Below, piece by piece: positions 56,368-64,000 of a DNA stretch of 64,000 bases. The translations under genes were made by a program, and so were the position numbers. The notes under the pieces are model-generated. The model had not been told where the DNA came from. It saw only the letters and a list, made by a program, of their open reading frames with translations, and did not search any database. Within the stretch, counting starts at the first letter, position 1; every line of letters starts with the position of its first letter. The DNA is from Streptomyces sp. NBC_00690 (GTDB lineage: Bacteria > Actinomycetota > Actinomycetes > Streptomycetales > Streptomycetaceae), in contig NZ_CP109009.1 in assembly GCF_036226685.1 (NCBI RefSeq), positions 2,852,001 through 2,916,000 on the forward strand, read 5' to 3'.

Positions 56368-57114
56368 ATGAAGCAACGACGACTCCGGTGGAACCCGTCC
56401 GGCCTCCGCGATTGGGCCAAGCCGTCAGCCCTGCGGGGGCTGTCACGGCCGGGGCTCTTGAGGTCTCGTCGGGCACAACGTCGGTTGGTGCAGGCGGCCA
56501 TGATCGCGTCCGTCATCGGGCTTGCCCCCGCCACCTGGATGCATCTGGTCGCCGACAGCCGGGTCACCACCGTCGCCGAAGTACCCCGACAGGATGTGGC
56601 GGTGGTGTTCGGGGCAGGGCTGTGGAAGGGCAAACCGACGAAGTATCTGGCGCACCGGCTGGATACGGCGGCGGAGCTCTATCGCGGGGGCAAGGTCAGG
56701 GTGGTGCTGGTGACAGGGGACAACGGCCGGGTCGAGTACGACGAGCCCGACGCCATGCGGACCTACCTGACCGAGCGCGGAGTGCCCGATGCCCGCATAG
56801 TCAGCGACTACGCGGGCTTCGACACCTGGGACTCCTGCGTCAGGGCGAAGAAGATCTTCGGTGTCGATCGAGCCGTACTGGTGACACAGGACTTCCACAT
56901 CCATCGGGCGGTGACGCTCTGCCGATCGGCGGGGGTCGAGTCGTACGGCATCGGTGTGACCGAACCGCAGGACTCCACCTGGTACTACGGCGGGGTGCGG
57001 GAGGTGCTCGCAGCCGGCAAGGCGGCGCTGGACGCGGCGTTCGAGCCGGACCCCCGCTATCTGGGTGCCAAGGAGAAGGGCATCCAGGAAGCGCTGGTCG
57101 CAAGCGGCGAATGA
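56368..57114 (+). CDS. SanA/YdcF family (DUF218) membrane-associated protein
   Basis: A 248-residue protein. An Arg-rich cytoplasmic N-terminus is followed by one hydrophobic segment (MIASVIGLAPATWMHLVA), then the DUF218 domain: VAVVFGAGLWKGKPTKYLAH, VVLVTGDNGRVEYDEPDAM, DYAGFDTWDSCVRAKKIFG and AVLVTQDFHIHRAVTLC. The VFGAG and TQDFHxxR motifs are those of SanA, linked in E. coli to envelope barrier function and vancomycin sensitivity. It should sit in the membrane with the domain outside. The start at ATG 56368 is near the operon end but the gene belongs to a different function, so shared transcription may be read-through. Confidence 0.88.
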   Translation: MKQRRLRWNPSGLRDWAKPSALRGLSRPGLLRSRRAQRRLVQAAMIASVIGLAPATWMHLVADSRVTTVAEVPRQDVAVVFGAGLWKGKPTKYLAHRLDTAAELYRGGKVRVVLVTGDNGRVEYDEPDAMRTYLTERGVPDARIVSDYAGFDTWDSCVRAKKIFGVDRAVLVTQDFHIHRAVTLCRSAGVESYGIGVTEPQDSTWYYGGVREVLAAGKAALDAAFEPDPRYLGAKEKGIQEALVASGE

Positions 57115-57344
57115 CCCCGGTCACCGTCGTTCGGCCCCGACCTCCGGTGACCATCCGCCGCGCACCCCCGGCCCTGCGCTCGCCGCCGTCCCACACCTCC
57201 AGCACCCATCGGGGCCTTCTGCTGGAGGTGGTCGCCCGGCTCTGTTGCCCACGGTTGACCGAGCTGCTCGGCAGCCGTGTCACAGCTGTCGGGACACGCG
57301 CCGGCACGCTCGCATCACTCTTCGTGGACCGCAACAGTGAGCGC

Positions 57345-57926
57345 ATGGACATCGATGTGACAACGCTCCTCACGCGCCACTCCGAGGCCCTCGCGCTCTT
57401 CTCCGAACGGGTGCACGCGGTGAAGGCCGACCAATGGGGCGAGCCGACGCCCTGCTCCGAGTGGTCAGTCCGTGATCTCGTCAACCATCTGACCGCGGAA
57501 CAGCTCTGGGTGCCCGAACTGGTGACTGAGGGAGCCACCATCGCGGAGGTGGGCGATGTGTACGACGGCGATGTGCTCGGCACCCGTCCGCGCGCCGTCT
57601 GGGACGCCGCAGCCCGCGCCTCGCGGAAGGCGTTCTCCGAGCCGGGTGCGCTGGAACGCACGGTCGGTCTGTCCTACGGGGAGACCCCTGCCGTCGCCTA
57701 CTGCGCGCAGATGATCACCGACGCGGTGGTGCACAGTTGGGATCTGTCCCGGGCGATCGGCGCACCGGAGCGGCTGCCCGCAGCGCTGGTGCACTTCGCA
57801 CTGGACGAGGTCATGCCGTATGCGTCGGCGCTCTCCCAGACGGGGCTGTTCGCCCCGCCCATCGAGCCGCCGCCGGGCGACAGCGCCCAGACCCGGTTGC
57901 TCGCGCTCCTCGGCCGTCGCGCCTGA
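57345..57926 (+). CDS. TIGR03086 family metal-binding protein (DinB-like, mycothiol-type)
   Basis: A 193-residue protein from ATG 57345. It shows the maleylpyruvate isomerase N-terminal/DinB pattern: ERVHAVKADQWGEPTPCSEW, SVRDLVNHLTAEQLWVPELV with a metal-ligand His, and TDAVVHSWDLSRAIGAPERL with a second His. Such four-helix metal proteins act as thiol-dependent transferases in mycothiol-producing actinobacteria, but for TIGR03086 members the reaction is unknown. The site upstream is weak (GTGAGC), and a longer in-frame version is open; 57115-57344 otherwise shows no gene. Confidence 0.82.
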   Translation: MDIDVTTLLTRHSEALALFSERVHAVKADQWGEPTPCSEWSVRDLVNHLTAEQLWVPELVTEGATIAEVGDVYDGDVLGTRPRAVWDAAARASRKAFSEPGALERTVGLSYGETPAVAYCAQMITDAVVHSWDLSRAIGAPERLPAALVHFALDEVMPYASALSQTGLFAPPIEPPPGDSAQTRLLALLGRRA

Positions 57927-57995
57927 GGGACCGACAGGCCATGGCCATGCCCGCGGCATCCGCCGCGCGTCGCAGCTTCCGACCGCCCCCGTCCT

Positions 57996-58035
57996 GTCGG
58001 ATCGAGTCGGATCGGGTCAGATCGGGTCAGATCGC
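57996..58035. repeat. Four tandem 10-base units
   Basis: GTCGGATCGA, GTCGGATCGG, GTCAGATCGG and GTCAGATCGC follow one another without gaps, 70 bases after the upstream gene. Units differ at one or two positions. Confidence 0.85.
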
Positions 58036-58122
58036 AGGCGGACCTCCGTAGCCCTCCTGCCGGGAAGCCAGGAAGGGCACGCAGGTCAGACCGTACGGAG
58101 CCTCGTCTGGTACGGCAGTCAG

Positions 58123-58167
58123 GGGGCGCCCCGGAGCGGCCTTTGCAGCCACTTCCTAGGGCGCCCC
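58123..58167. terminator. Inverted repeat between convergent genes, candidate terminator
   Basis: GGGGCGCCC (58123-58131) and GGGCGCCCC (58159-58167) form a perfect 9-base stem with a 27-base loop between the genes ending at 57926 and 58346. It could stop transcription from both sides. The rest of 57927-58345 holds simple repeats and no gene. Confidence 0.45.
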
Positions 58168-58263
58168 ACCGCCCCACCGACTCACCGACTCACCGACCGT
58201 CCGATGCCTCGACCCACCGACACCCCGGGCGATTCCGGCGATCGACTCAACTCGGGCACGAGT

Positions 58264-58317
58264 GCAGGTACGGGCACAGGCGCAGGTACGGGTGCAGGCA
58301 CAGGCCCAGGTACGGCC
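58264..58317. repeat. Degenerate 6-base repeats (GCAGGT/GCAGGC/ACGGGC type)
   Basis: About nine 6-base units related to GCAGGTACGGGC cover these bases, just before the end of the FMN reductase gene on the other strand. The open frame through it encodes only Gly-Thr/Gly-Ala repeats and is not considered a gene. Confidence 0.7.
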
Positions 58318-58345
58318 CTATCCCTGCGCGCTACTGACGGTGTGA

Positions 58346-58969
58346 CTACCCGGCGTACGGGCGCTCTGCCTTGGCCTCCCGCAAGGTCTCGGCCCACCAG
58401 GCCAGTTGATCGAGCAAGGCTTTCGCAGCGGCCTCGCACTCCGACGGGTTCTTGTGCCGTCCGTCGTCGGTGAAGTGGGCGCTCGCCTGATGGAAGGAGA
58501 CGGTGTTGCGCATCGTGACGGCGTGCATCTCGGCGAAGACCAGCCGCAGTTGTTCCACCGCGCGCAGCCCGCCGGACATACCTCCGTAGGAGACGAACCC
58601 CACGGGCTTGGCCCGCCATTCGCTGTAGTGCCAGTCGATGAGGCTCTTCACGGAGGCGGGGAAGGAGTGGTTGTACTCGGGAGTGATGACGATGAAGGAG
58701 TCGGCCTCGGCGAGTCTCGGTGTGATCGCCGCGAGTGCCTCGCCCACCTGTGGGGCGGGATTGGCGCCGAGGTACGTGCCGATGTCGGTCGCGCCCAGAT
58801 CGACCAGTTCGACGGAGAAGTCCCCACGTCCTGACGTCTGTTCCAGGAACCAGTCGGAGATGACCGGGCCGAACCGTCCCTCCCGATTGCTGGCGAGGAT
58901 GACGACGAGTTTGAGGGGCGTCTTGACCGCGGTGGACGTCCGGGAGGCTTCACGGGTGATGAGATCCAT
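58346..58969 (-). CDS. NAD(P)H-dependent FMN reductase
   Basis: A 207-residue flavodoxin-like reductase. It starts at ATG 58969 and reads LKLVVILASNREGRFGPVIS (phosphate-binding loop), FIVITPEYNHSFPASVKSLI (FMN-binding family signature) and KPVGFVSYGGMSGGLRAVEQ. No ribosome-binding site precedes the ATG, which suggests a leaderless transcript. A SoxR-type palindrome lies 16 bases before the start. This matches, as I recall it, S. coelicolor SCO2478, a SoxR-activated reductase in the same neighbourhood. It should reduce FMN or quinones and help against redox-cycling compounds. Confidence 0.88.
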   Translation of the reverse strand: MDLITREASRTSTAVKTPLKLVVILASNREGRFGPVISDWFLEQTSGRGDFSVELVDLGATDIGTYLGANPAPQVGEALAAITPRLAEADSFIVITPEYNHSFPASVKSLIDWHYSEWRAKPVGFVSYGGMSGGLRAVEQLRLVFAEMHAVTMRNTVSFHQASAHFTDDGRHKNPSECEAAAKALLDQLAWWAETLREAKAERPYAG

Positions 58970-58984
58970 GACTGAGAGGGTGGT

Positions 58985-59004
58985 ACCTCAAGCTCGGTTG
59001 AGGT
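58985..59004 (-). promoter_or_regulatory. SoxR-box-like operator of the FMN reductase gene
   Basis: ACCTCAA and TTGAGGT are perfect arms around six bases. The inner 18 bases keep CCTCAAG and TTGAGG of the E. coli SoxR box. On the minus strand a TTGACC (-35-like) overlaps the upstream arm and TACCAC (-10-like) follows the other, 16 bases apart, the position used by MerR-family activators. No soxR gene is in the window. Confidence 0.72.
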
Positions 59005-59553
59005 CAAGCTCCCACTCCCTCGAACATGGCGATGACGACCGCTCACCCCATCACCCGAACCGACGTACCCCGAGAGGGTCAGATCAAAGGCCCTGATCAG
59101 AGCCGCCACCTCAGGGTCTGCACGGCGGGGTAGAAGGCAGGGACGGCCATCGACTTCACACTGCGATAGTGCGCACCCCGAGCACTTCCGAGCGTCACCC
59201 AGCCCCCCGAGCGCCTCGGCATCCGAGCCCCCACCCAGCCCGAAGCCCCAAACGCCCCCGGCCCCCAGCAAGCACCCGCCCCACCCGGAGACCTCGCCCC
59301 ATCCGGAGACCGAGCCGGCGCCCCACTCCGCCGCCGGATCTCTACGCAGCCCCTGACCGTCCCGTATCACCCATTCAGCGCGACCCTCGGCAACGACCAC
59401 GATGATGGCTTTGACCTGCACTTTTCTCTCGCCAAGGGGGAACACGCCCGCCCGGTGCAGCCAATCTGATGGGCCATCAGCAGGCGTGGGGCGCCGGGGG
59501 CGACTTTCCTCGAAGGAGACGACCCCACCCATGCGTTTTCTCGGAGGAACACC
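59005..59553. other. Intergenic region before the secreted-protein gene
   Basis: About 550 bases with no supported gene. A Pro/Arg-coding C-rich stretch at 59195-59345 is low complexity. A good GGAGG site at the end belongs to the next gene. Confidence 0.4.
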
Positions 59554-60090
59554 ATGCGCACGACCGCCCGTCTGCTGACCAGTGCCTCACTGGCAGCCGC
59601 CGTCATATGCGTCGGTGGCCCCGTCGCGTACGCCGGGGACCACGAGTCCCTGGAGGTCTTCCCGGCCACCGCCGAACCGGGCGCCACCGTCACCGTGAAC
59701 ACCACCGCCTGCGGTCGCAACGGCCATGGGGTGGGCGATGCCCGTTCGCTCGGCGCGGGTGAGTTCCATCTTTCGCCCGGAACGCACAAGGACACCGTGG
59801 AGGGCCAGTTCCGCATCCCGGAGCGGACCGAGGCCGGCACGTATGGCATCAGCGTGCGCTGCAAGAACGGCAAGCGGGCCAGCGGAGATGTCACCGTGCA
59901 GCACCGCAGGGACGAACAGTCCAGCGGGCAGCACCAGGAGCAGCCGACCGGCCATGTCAGGACCGGTGTGGGAGGCAGCGTGGGCCCCGACACCGTACAG
60001 ATCGCGGCGGGAGCGGCCGTACTCACCGCTGCCGCCGTCAGCGGGGCACTGTTCCTGCGACGCCGGGCGAGCGGCGTCCAGGGCGGTTGA
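59554..60090 (+). CDS. Secreted protein with C-terminal membrane anchor
   Basis: A 178-residue protein from ATG 59554 after GGAGG. The N-terminal signal peptide is LLTSASLAAAVICVGGPVAY followed by AGDHES (cleavage near residue 27). Residues 30-115 form a beta-rich domain with two cysteines (EVFPATAEPGATVTVNTTAC, GISVRCKNGKRASG) that probably pair. A Gln/Gly-rich linker follows, then a hydrophobic helix (IAAGAAVLTAAAVSGALFL) and RRR. The layout resembles a cell-wall-sorted protein, but I see no LPxTG or LAxTG motif before the helix. It lies 104 bases before the sortase gene. Confidence 0.78.
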   Translation: MRTTARLLTSASLAAAVICVGGPVAYAGDHESLEVFPATAEPGATVTVNTTACGRNGHGVGDARSLGAGEFHLSPGTHKDTVEGQFRIPERTEAGTYGISVRCKNGKRASGDVTVQHRRDEQSSGQHQEQPTGHVRTGVGGSVGPDTVQIAAGAAVLTAAAVSGALFLRRRASGVQGG

Positions 60091-60194
60091 CGGCTGCGGC
60101 CCCGGCCGCTGCCGCACCCCGCTTCCCGTTCCCGGCAGGCCCTGAGCCTGCCGGGAACGGGGCGTACCCACGACCGGGCTCCACGGGAGGATCG

Positions 60195-60818
60195 ATGAGT
60201 ACCAAGGCGAAGGGCTGGGTGCTGGCCGCCGCCGTCTGCACCGGTGTCTATCTGGTGCAGAACGGCTCCCGGGATCTGACGCCGCCGGTGCCTTCCGCGG
60301 CTCAGGCGTTCGCCGCCGGTCCCCGGGCGCACACCGACGCAGCCGCCGACCCCTTGCCGCCGTCACCGCCGCTGCGCCTGCGCATCCCCGACATCGACGT
60401 CGACACCCCCCTGATGCGGCTGGGCCTCGACCGCGGGGGCGGTCTTGAGGTGCCGCCGGAGGCGGACCGCAACCTCGCCGGCTGGTACGGCGGGGGCACG
60501 ACGCCAGGCGCGAAGGGCGCCGCGGTCGTCGCCGGCCATGTGGACAATGCACGGGGACCGGCCGTCTTCTACGCTCTCGGCGCCCTCAAGAAGGGCCACC
60601 GCATCGAGGTCTCGCGCCGGGACGGCCGCACCGCCGTGTTCACCATCGATGCGATCGAGGTCTACGAGGCCGATGCCTTCCCCGACCGAAAGGTGTACGG
60701 ATCCACGAAGCGCGCCGAACTCAGGGTGATCACCTGTGGCGGCGGTTTCAGCGAGAAGACCGGCTACCGGGGCAACGTGGTCGCCTTCGCCCATCTCATC
60801 GGTGTCCGTCCGGCCTGA
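60195..60818 (+). CDS. Class F sortase
   Basis: A 207-residue sortase starting at ATG 60195 after GGGAGG. An N-terminal membrane anchor (GWVLAAAVCTGVYLVQNG) precedes a linker and the sortase barrel (LRLRIPDIDVDTPLMRLGLD). The catalytic residues are His in VVAGHVDNARGP, Cys in LRVITCGGGFSEKTGY and the Arg of TGYRGNVVAFAHL. The short length, GHVD motif and TCGG motif fit class F, common in actinobacteria. Such enzymes join surface proteins to peptidoglycan, though few class F substrates are known. The secreted protein immediately upstream is the natural candidate partner but lacks a visible sorting motif. Confidence 0.88.
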   Translation: MSTKAKGWVLAAAVCTGVYLVQNGSRDLTPPVPSAAQAFAAGPRAHTDAAADPLPPSPPLRLRIPDIDVDTPLMRLGLDRGGGLEVPPEADRNLAGWYGGGTTPGAKGAAVVAGHVDNARGPAVFYALGALKKGHRIEVSRRDGRTAVFTIDAIEVYEADAFPDRKVYGSTKRAELRVITCGGGFSEKTGYRGNVVAFAHLIGVRPA

Positions 60819-60827
60819 GCACGGGCC

Positions 60828-61613
60828 TCAGGCGGACCACTGGTCGAAGGCGAGCTTCGCGACCAGTGTCAGGACGACCGCGAGGAGCACCCCGCGCACG
60901 AACTCGCTGCCCTTGCGCAGCGCCATCCGTGCCCCGAACATCCCGCCCACCAGGTTGAAGACCGCGAGCAGTGCCGCCAACTGCCACAGCACCGTGCCCT
61001 GGTAGGCGAACATGGCCAGCGCCCCGCCGTTGGTGCACACATTGACGATCTTGGCGGTGGCCGATGCCGTCAGCAGGTCGAGATGGAGCACGGCCGTCAG
61101 CGCCAGTACCAGGAAGGTGCCCGTACCGGGCCCGAAGAGTCCGTCGTAGAAGCCGATGCCACCGCCGACGAGGACGATCGCGGTAATGGTGCGCGCCCTG
61201 GTCACGGACCGCCCCACCCCGTCCGCCGCCGTCCCGAAGGAGGGTCGAAGCAGGACGAACGCGGCGACGGCCAGCAGCACCACCATGATCACGGGCCGCA
61301 GCACATCGCTGCTGATGCCTGCGGCGAAGAACGCGCCGCCCATCGATCCCGCGAGCGCGGCCAAACCGATCCGTACCGCCGTCCGCACCGGCACCCGCGC
61401 CTTGCGCGCATAGGTGATCGCGGCACCGGTCGTGCCCACGATCGCCACGGCCTTGTTGGTGCCGAGCACATGGGCGGCCGAGGTCTGCGGCAGGCCGAGC
61501 AGAAGGGCGGGCAGCAGCAACAACCCGCCACCGCCCACCACCGCATCGATCCATCCGGCCGCCGCGGCGGCAAGGCAGAGCAGTACGAGCGTGGTCAGCG
61601 ATATGTCGGGCAC
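60828..61613 (-). CDS. TauE/SafE (TSUP) family permease
   Basis: A 261-residue membrane protein; GTG 61613 was chosen as the start near TAGGG. About eight hydrophobic helices are visible, including LVLLCLAAAAAGWIDAVVGG, VIMVVLLAVAAFVLL and VLWQLAALLAVFNLVGGMFG. The repeated motifs GWIDAVVGGGG and GFYDGLFGPGTG, one in each half, are typical of TSUP anion transporters. The substrate is likely sulfite, sulfoacetate or another small anion. It converges with the sortase gene, ten bases apart. Confidence 0.87.
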   Translation of the reverse strand: MPDISLTTLVLLCLAAAAAGWIDAVVGGGGLLLLPALLLGLPQTSAAHVLGTNKAVAIVGTTGAAITYARKARVPVRTAVRIGLAALAGSMGGAFFAAGISSDVLRPVIMVVLLAVAAFVLLRPSFGTAADGVGRSVTRARTITAIVLVGGGIGFYDGLFGPGTGTFLVLALTAVLHLDLLTASATAKIVNVCTNGGALAMFAYQGTVLWQLAALLAVFNLVGGMFGARMALRKGSEFVRGVLLAVVLTLVAKLAFDQWSA

Positions 61614-61684
61614 GGTCGCGACCCTACGGAGCGGGCCGCTGCATCGTCCATCCATCTCGCCATCCGGCCCTCCTGCCGCGGCGA

Positions 61685-62473
61685 TCACCCCTGTCGCGTA
61701 CCGATGACGACCGTCGCCCAACGGTCGTCATCCACGGCCACCCGGGGCTCAAGGCCGCCTCGGGCCACGATCTCCAGAGCCGTCGGCAGCTGTTCCTCGC
61801 TGGTCTCGAAGAGCATGGAGCCGCCGGGTGCGAGCCAGCTCGCCGCCTCGGTCGTGACCCGACGCAGTACGTCGAGCCCGTCCGTACCCCCGTCGAGGGC
61901 GATGCGTGCCTCGTGCACCCGGGCTTCGGCGGGGAGCAGTTCGATCTCACCGGTCGGCACATAGGGCACATTGGCCAGGAGGACCCCGACCCGCCCGCCG
62001 AGCCGCGCGGGCAGGGGCGCGTACAGGTCCCCTTCGTACACTCGCCCGCCGGCCGACCGGACATTGCCCCGAGCGCAGTGCACGGCCCGCGGGTCGATGT
62101 CGCAGGCATGGAGTTCGATCGGCCGTACGGAGTGGGCGAGCGCGGCGCCCAGGGCCCCGGAACCGCAGCACAGGTCGACGACGACGGAGTGCGGCCGGGT
62201 GAGCGAAACGGCCTGCTCAACGAGGAATTCGGTACGGCGTCGGGGGACGAAAACCCCGGGGTCCACCCGTATCCGCAGGCCGGCGAAGGCCGCCCAGCCG
62301 ACGATGTGCTCCAGGGGGTGGCCCAAGGCGCGGCGGTCCACCATCGTGGCGAGGGCTTCGGGCCCGGAGGCCGCGGCGAGGAGGAGGTCCGCCTCGTCCT
62401 CGGCGAAGACGCAGCCGGCAGTCCGCAGCGTGCGGACTATGTCGTCGAGGGGCGGGAACGACGGAAGGGACAT
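61685..62473 (-). CDS. PrmC-related N5-glutamine methyltransferase-like protein
   Basis: A 262-residue SAM methyltransferase similar to HemK/PrmC. The N-terminal helical domain has ALGHPLEHIVGWAAFAGLRI and PGVFVPRRRTEFLVEQA. The SAM-binding motif is VVDLCCGSGALGAALAHSV. The catalytic loop reads LLANVPYVPTGEI, with NVPY in place of the NPPY of true PrmC. That variant is typical of the 'PrmC-related, unknown substrate' group, so release-factor methylation should not be assumed; the genuine PrmC normally lies next to prfA. No release-factor gene is seen here. Confidence 0.85.
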   Translation of the reverse strand: MSLPSFPPLDDIVRTLRTAGCVFAEDEADLLLAAASGPEALATMVDRRALGHPLEHIVGWAAFAGLRIRVDPGVFVPRRRTEFLVEQAVSLTRPHSVVVDLCCGSGALGAALAHSVRPIELHACDIDPRAVHCARGNVRSAGGRVYEGDLYAPLPARLGGRVGVLLANVPYVPTGEIELLPAEARVHEARIALDGGTDGLDVLRRVTTEAASWLAPGGSMLFETSEEQLPTALEIVARGGLEPRVAVDDDRWATVVIGTRQG

Positions 62474-62741
62474 GAAAGCCTTTCGGGAAACCGAAGGGCG
62501 CTCCGTCCGTCAGCGCATTCCACGTCGAGGGACGAGGAGGCAGGGACACGGGGAGGAGAGCACCCGACTGGCGACAGCGGTAATGCGTCTCACCTCCTCA
62601 GTCCGTTCATGGCACGGGAGGGTCACACTACCCGAACGTCCGTCGTACGGCAGGCTGGTCGGCGGGCCGGCCACACGCTGGTCGTCGGGGTTCGTCCCGG
62701 TGTTCGCCAGTGGTTGAGGATCTTGGGAAGCGAGGGGCGCG

Positions 62742-63671
62742 ATGGCCGGTTGGAGCACTGCCGACATTCCGGATCAGCAGGGGCGCACGGCAGTGGTCAC
62801 GGGTGCCAACAGCGGCATCGGGCTCTGCACCGCCGAAGCGCTGGCCGGTGGGGGCGCGGCGGTGGTTCTCGCCTGCCGGAGCGAGGAGCGGGGTGCCCGG
62901 GCGGCGACCTGGGTGCGTGAGCGGGTGCCCGGGGCAGATGTCCGGGTGCGCCGACTGGACCTGGCGGACTTGGCGTCCGTGAGGGAGTTCGCGGCCTGGT
63001 ACCCGTACGACCGTCTCGATCTGCTGATCAACAACGCGGGGGTGATGGCGCTTCCGTTCGGGCGGACCGTCGACGGGTTCGAGCGGCAGTTCGGGGTGAA
63101 CCACCTGGGCCATTTCGCCCTGACCGGACTTCTCCTGCCCAGGCTGCTGACGACATCGGGCGCGCGGGTGGTGAGCGTGTCGAGCTTCATGCACCGGTTG
63201 GCCGGGCTGGACCTGGACGACCTCCAGAGCGAGCACCCGTACCGCAGGTGGATCGCGTACGCGCGGTCCAAGACGGCGAATCTGCTCTTCGTGCACGCGT
63301 TGGCGCGACGGCTGGCGGCGGTGGGTTCCGACGTGGTCGCAGCGGCGGCGCACCCCGGATACTCCGACACCAATCTGCAAGGCGCGGGTCCACGGATGGC
63401 GGGGGCCAGGGTGACGGAAGGCGTGATGTCCCTGGGCAACCGCTTGTTCGCCCAACCGGCCGCGGCGGGAGCGCTGCCCACCCTGTACGCAGCCACCGCA
63501 CCCGGCGTGCGACCCGACTCCTTCACCGGCCCGCGCATCGCCGGCTGGCGAGGTGCCCCGGCATCGGCGGGGCGCGCGGCCTGGGCCAGGGACGATGAAA
63601 CGGCCGAGCGGTTGTGGACGGCGTCCGCCACGCTGACGGGGGTGGTGTACGAGGGGCTCCCCTCGCCCTGA
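62742..63671 (+). CDS. Short-chain dehydrogenase/reductase
   Basis: A 309-residue SDR from ATG 62742. It has the cofactor loop VVTGANSGIGLCTAEAL, the second-strand end VLACRSEERG (Arg suggests NADP), LLINNAGVMALPFG and the active-site pair Ser in RVVSVSSFMHR and Tyr-x3-Lys in YARSKTANL. The C-terminal part (WGAPASAGRAAW-like tail with ERLWTASATLTGV) resembles the oxidoreductase group related to WW-domain and retinol dehydrogenases. Its substrate is unknown. The 62474-62741 gap shows no gene. After it, 63672-63954 holds TG/CTG-rich low-complexity sequence. Confidence 0.87.
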   Translation: MAGWSTADIPDQQGRTAVVTGANSGIGLCTAEALAGGGAAVVLACRSEERGARAATWVRERVPGADVRVRRLDLADLASVREFAAWYPYDRLDLLINNAGVMALPFGRTVDGFERQFGVNHLGHFALTGLLLPRLLTTSGARVVSVSSFMHRLAGLDLDDLQSEHPYRRWIAYARSKTANLLFVHALARRLAAVGSDVVAAAAHPGYSDTNLQGAGPRMAGARVTEGVMSLGNRLFAQPAAAGALPTLYAATAPGVRPDSFTGPRIAGWRGAPASAGRAAWARDDETAERLWTASATLTGVVYEGLPSP

Positions 63672-63954
63672 TCTCCGGTCTGCGCGTTCTCTGCGCGTTC
63701 CCTGCGTGGCCTGTGTTGCCTGCCCTATCTGTGTGGCCTGCCAACTCTGTGGTCACCGCATTCTGTGCGCTCCCTGCGTTCGCTGCGTGTCTGCGCCCCG
63801 TGCCACGAGAGGCGTGCGCCGCGTCAAGGTCGTGTGAAGTCGCGGGCCCTGAGCGCCAAGACCGCGACAAAGAGGCGCGGCTGCTGCCGAACACGCCACC
63901 ACGCTGGGGCTGCCCTCCCCATCTCAGGGCACCACCCCAGGAGGTACGCAGCCC

Positions 63955-64000
63955 ATGACCGCCCTGTCCATGCCGGCCGACTCAGCAGACACGGCAGGGC
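63955..64000 (+). CDS. Start of an unidentified gene cut by the window edge
   Basis: ATG 63955 follows AGGAGG with a ten-base spacing. The first residues read MTALSMPADSADTAG with high third-position GC, so a genuine gene start is likely. Too little remains to assign a family. Confidence 0.5.
   Translation, partial: MTALSMPADSADTAG

Noticed and set aside
57820..58473. 217-residue plus-strand open frame after the DinB-like gene
   Set aside because: It consists mainly of translated simple repeats (Gly-Thr/Gly-Ala) and Arg/Pro-rich sequence and overlaps the FMN reductase gene end.
63672..63954. Possible gene in the TG-rich stretch after the SDR gene
   Set aside because: The frame encodes only biased residues (Leu/Pro/Ala) from CTG/TGTG repeats; no ribosome-binding site or motif was seen.

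Overview
The window is high-GC DNA with GTG starts, four-base gene overlaps and strong Shine-Dalgarno sites, carrying Streptomyces-type gene families. The order two ABC exporters, principal-type sigma factor, dnaG, NAD(P)/FAD reductase, dgt resembles, from memory, the hrdA-dnaG region of Streptomyces coelicolor. I therefore read this as a chromosomal segment of a Streptomyces or close relative. No insertion sequence, integrase, rRNA or CRISPR array was seen.

Left part (1-26531). Two blocks of an uncharacterised catabolic locus flank a group of unrelated genes. The first block (1-3107) has the end of a zinc-type dehydrogenase, an FGGY sugar kinase and two paralogous VOC proteins. The second (13421-26531) runs in one direction: Rieske oxygenase, VOC protein, SnoaL-like protein, class I aldolase, 2-oxoacid:ferredoxin oxidoreductase alpha and beta, 7Fe ferredoxin, hydantoinase A and B subunits, AMP-dependent ligase and an RraA-like protein. 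Between them lie an ATPase/regulator pair, a graspetide RiPP cluster (precursor 5913-6191, ATP-grasp ligase, PIMT-like methyltransferase), a lipoprotein hydrolase, CutA, a possible toxin-antitoxin pair whose toxin appears to start at CTG, and an aldo/keto reductase.

Middle part (26532-43255). This holds a phage-type amidase, a poly-gamma-glutamate hydrolase, three tRNAs (one CAU, two Asn), a second FGGY kinase, a heterodimeric ABC exporter with one degenerate ATP site, and then, on the minus strand, the sigma factor, dnaG, a reductase and dgt.

Right part (43256-64000). Five overlapping genes (43474-56335) encode a DUF4132-like protein, a 1669-residue protein of unknown function, a MoxR AAA+ ATPase, a DUF5682-VWA fusion and a SWIM zinc-finger protein. 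This is an actinobacterial relative of the E. coli yehI-yehL-yehM-yehP-yehQ group. It is followed by a SanA-like protein, a mycothiol-type DinB-fold protein, an FMN reductase with a SoxR-box-like palindrome, a secreted protein plus class F sortase, a TauE/SafE permease, a PrmC-like methyltransferase and a short-chain dehydrogenase. The start of one more gene is cut by the right edge.

The two most notable systems are the graspetide cluster, which probably makes an aspartimidylated ester/amide-linked peptide, and the MoxR-VWA-SWIM operon, whose function is unresolved. All calls come from reading the sequence; no similarity search was run.
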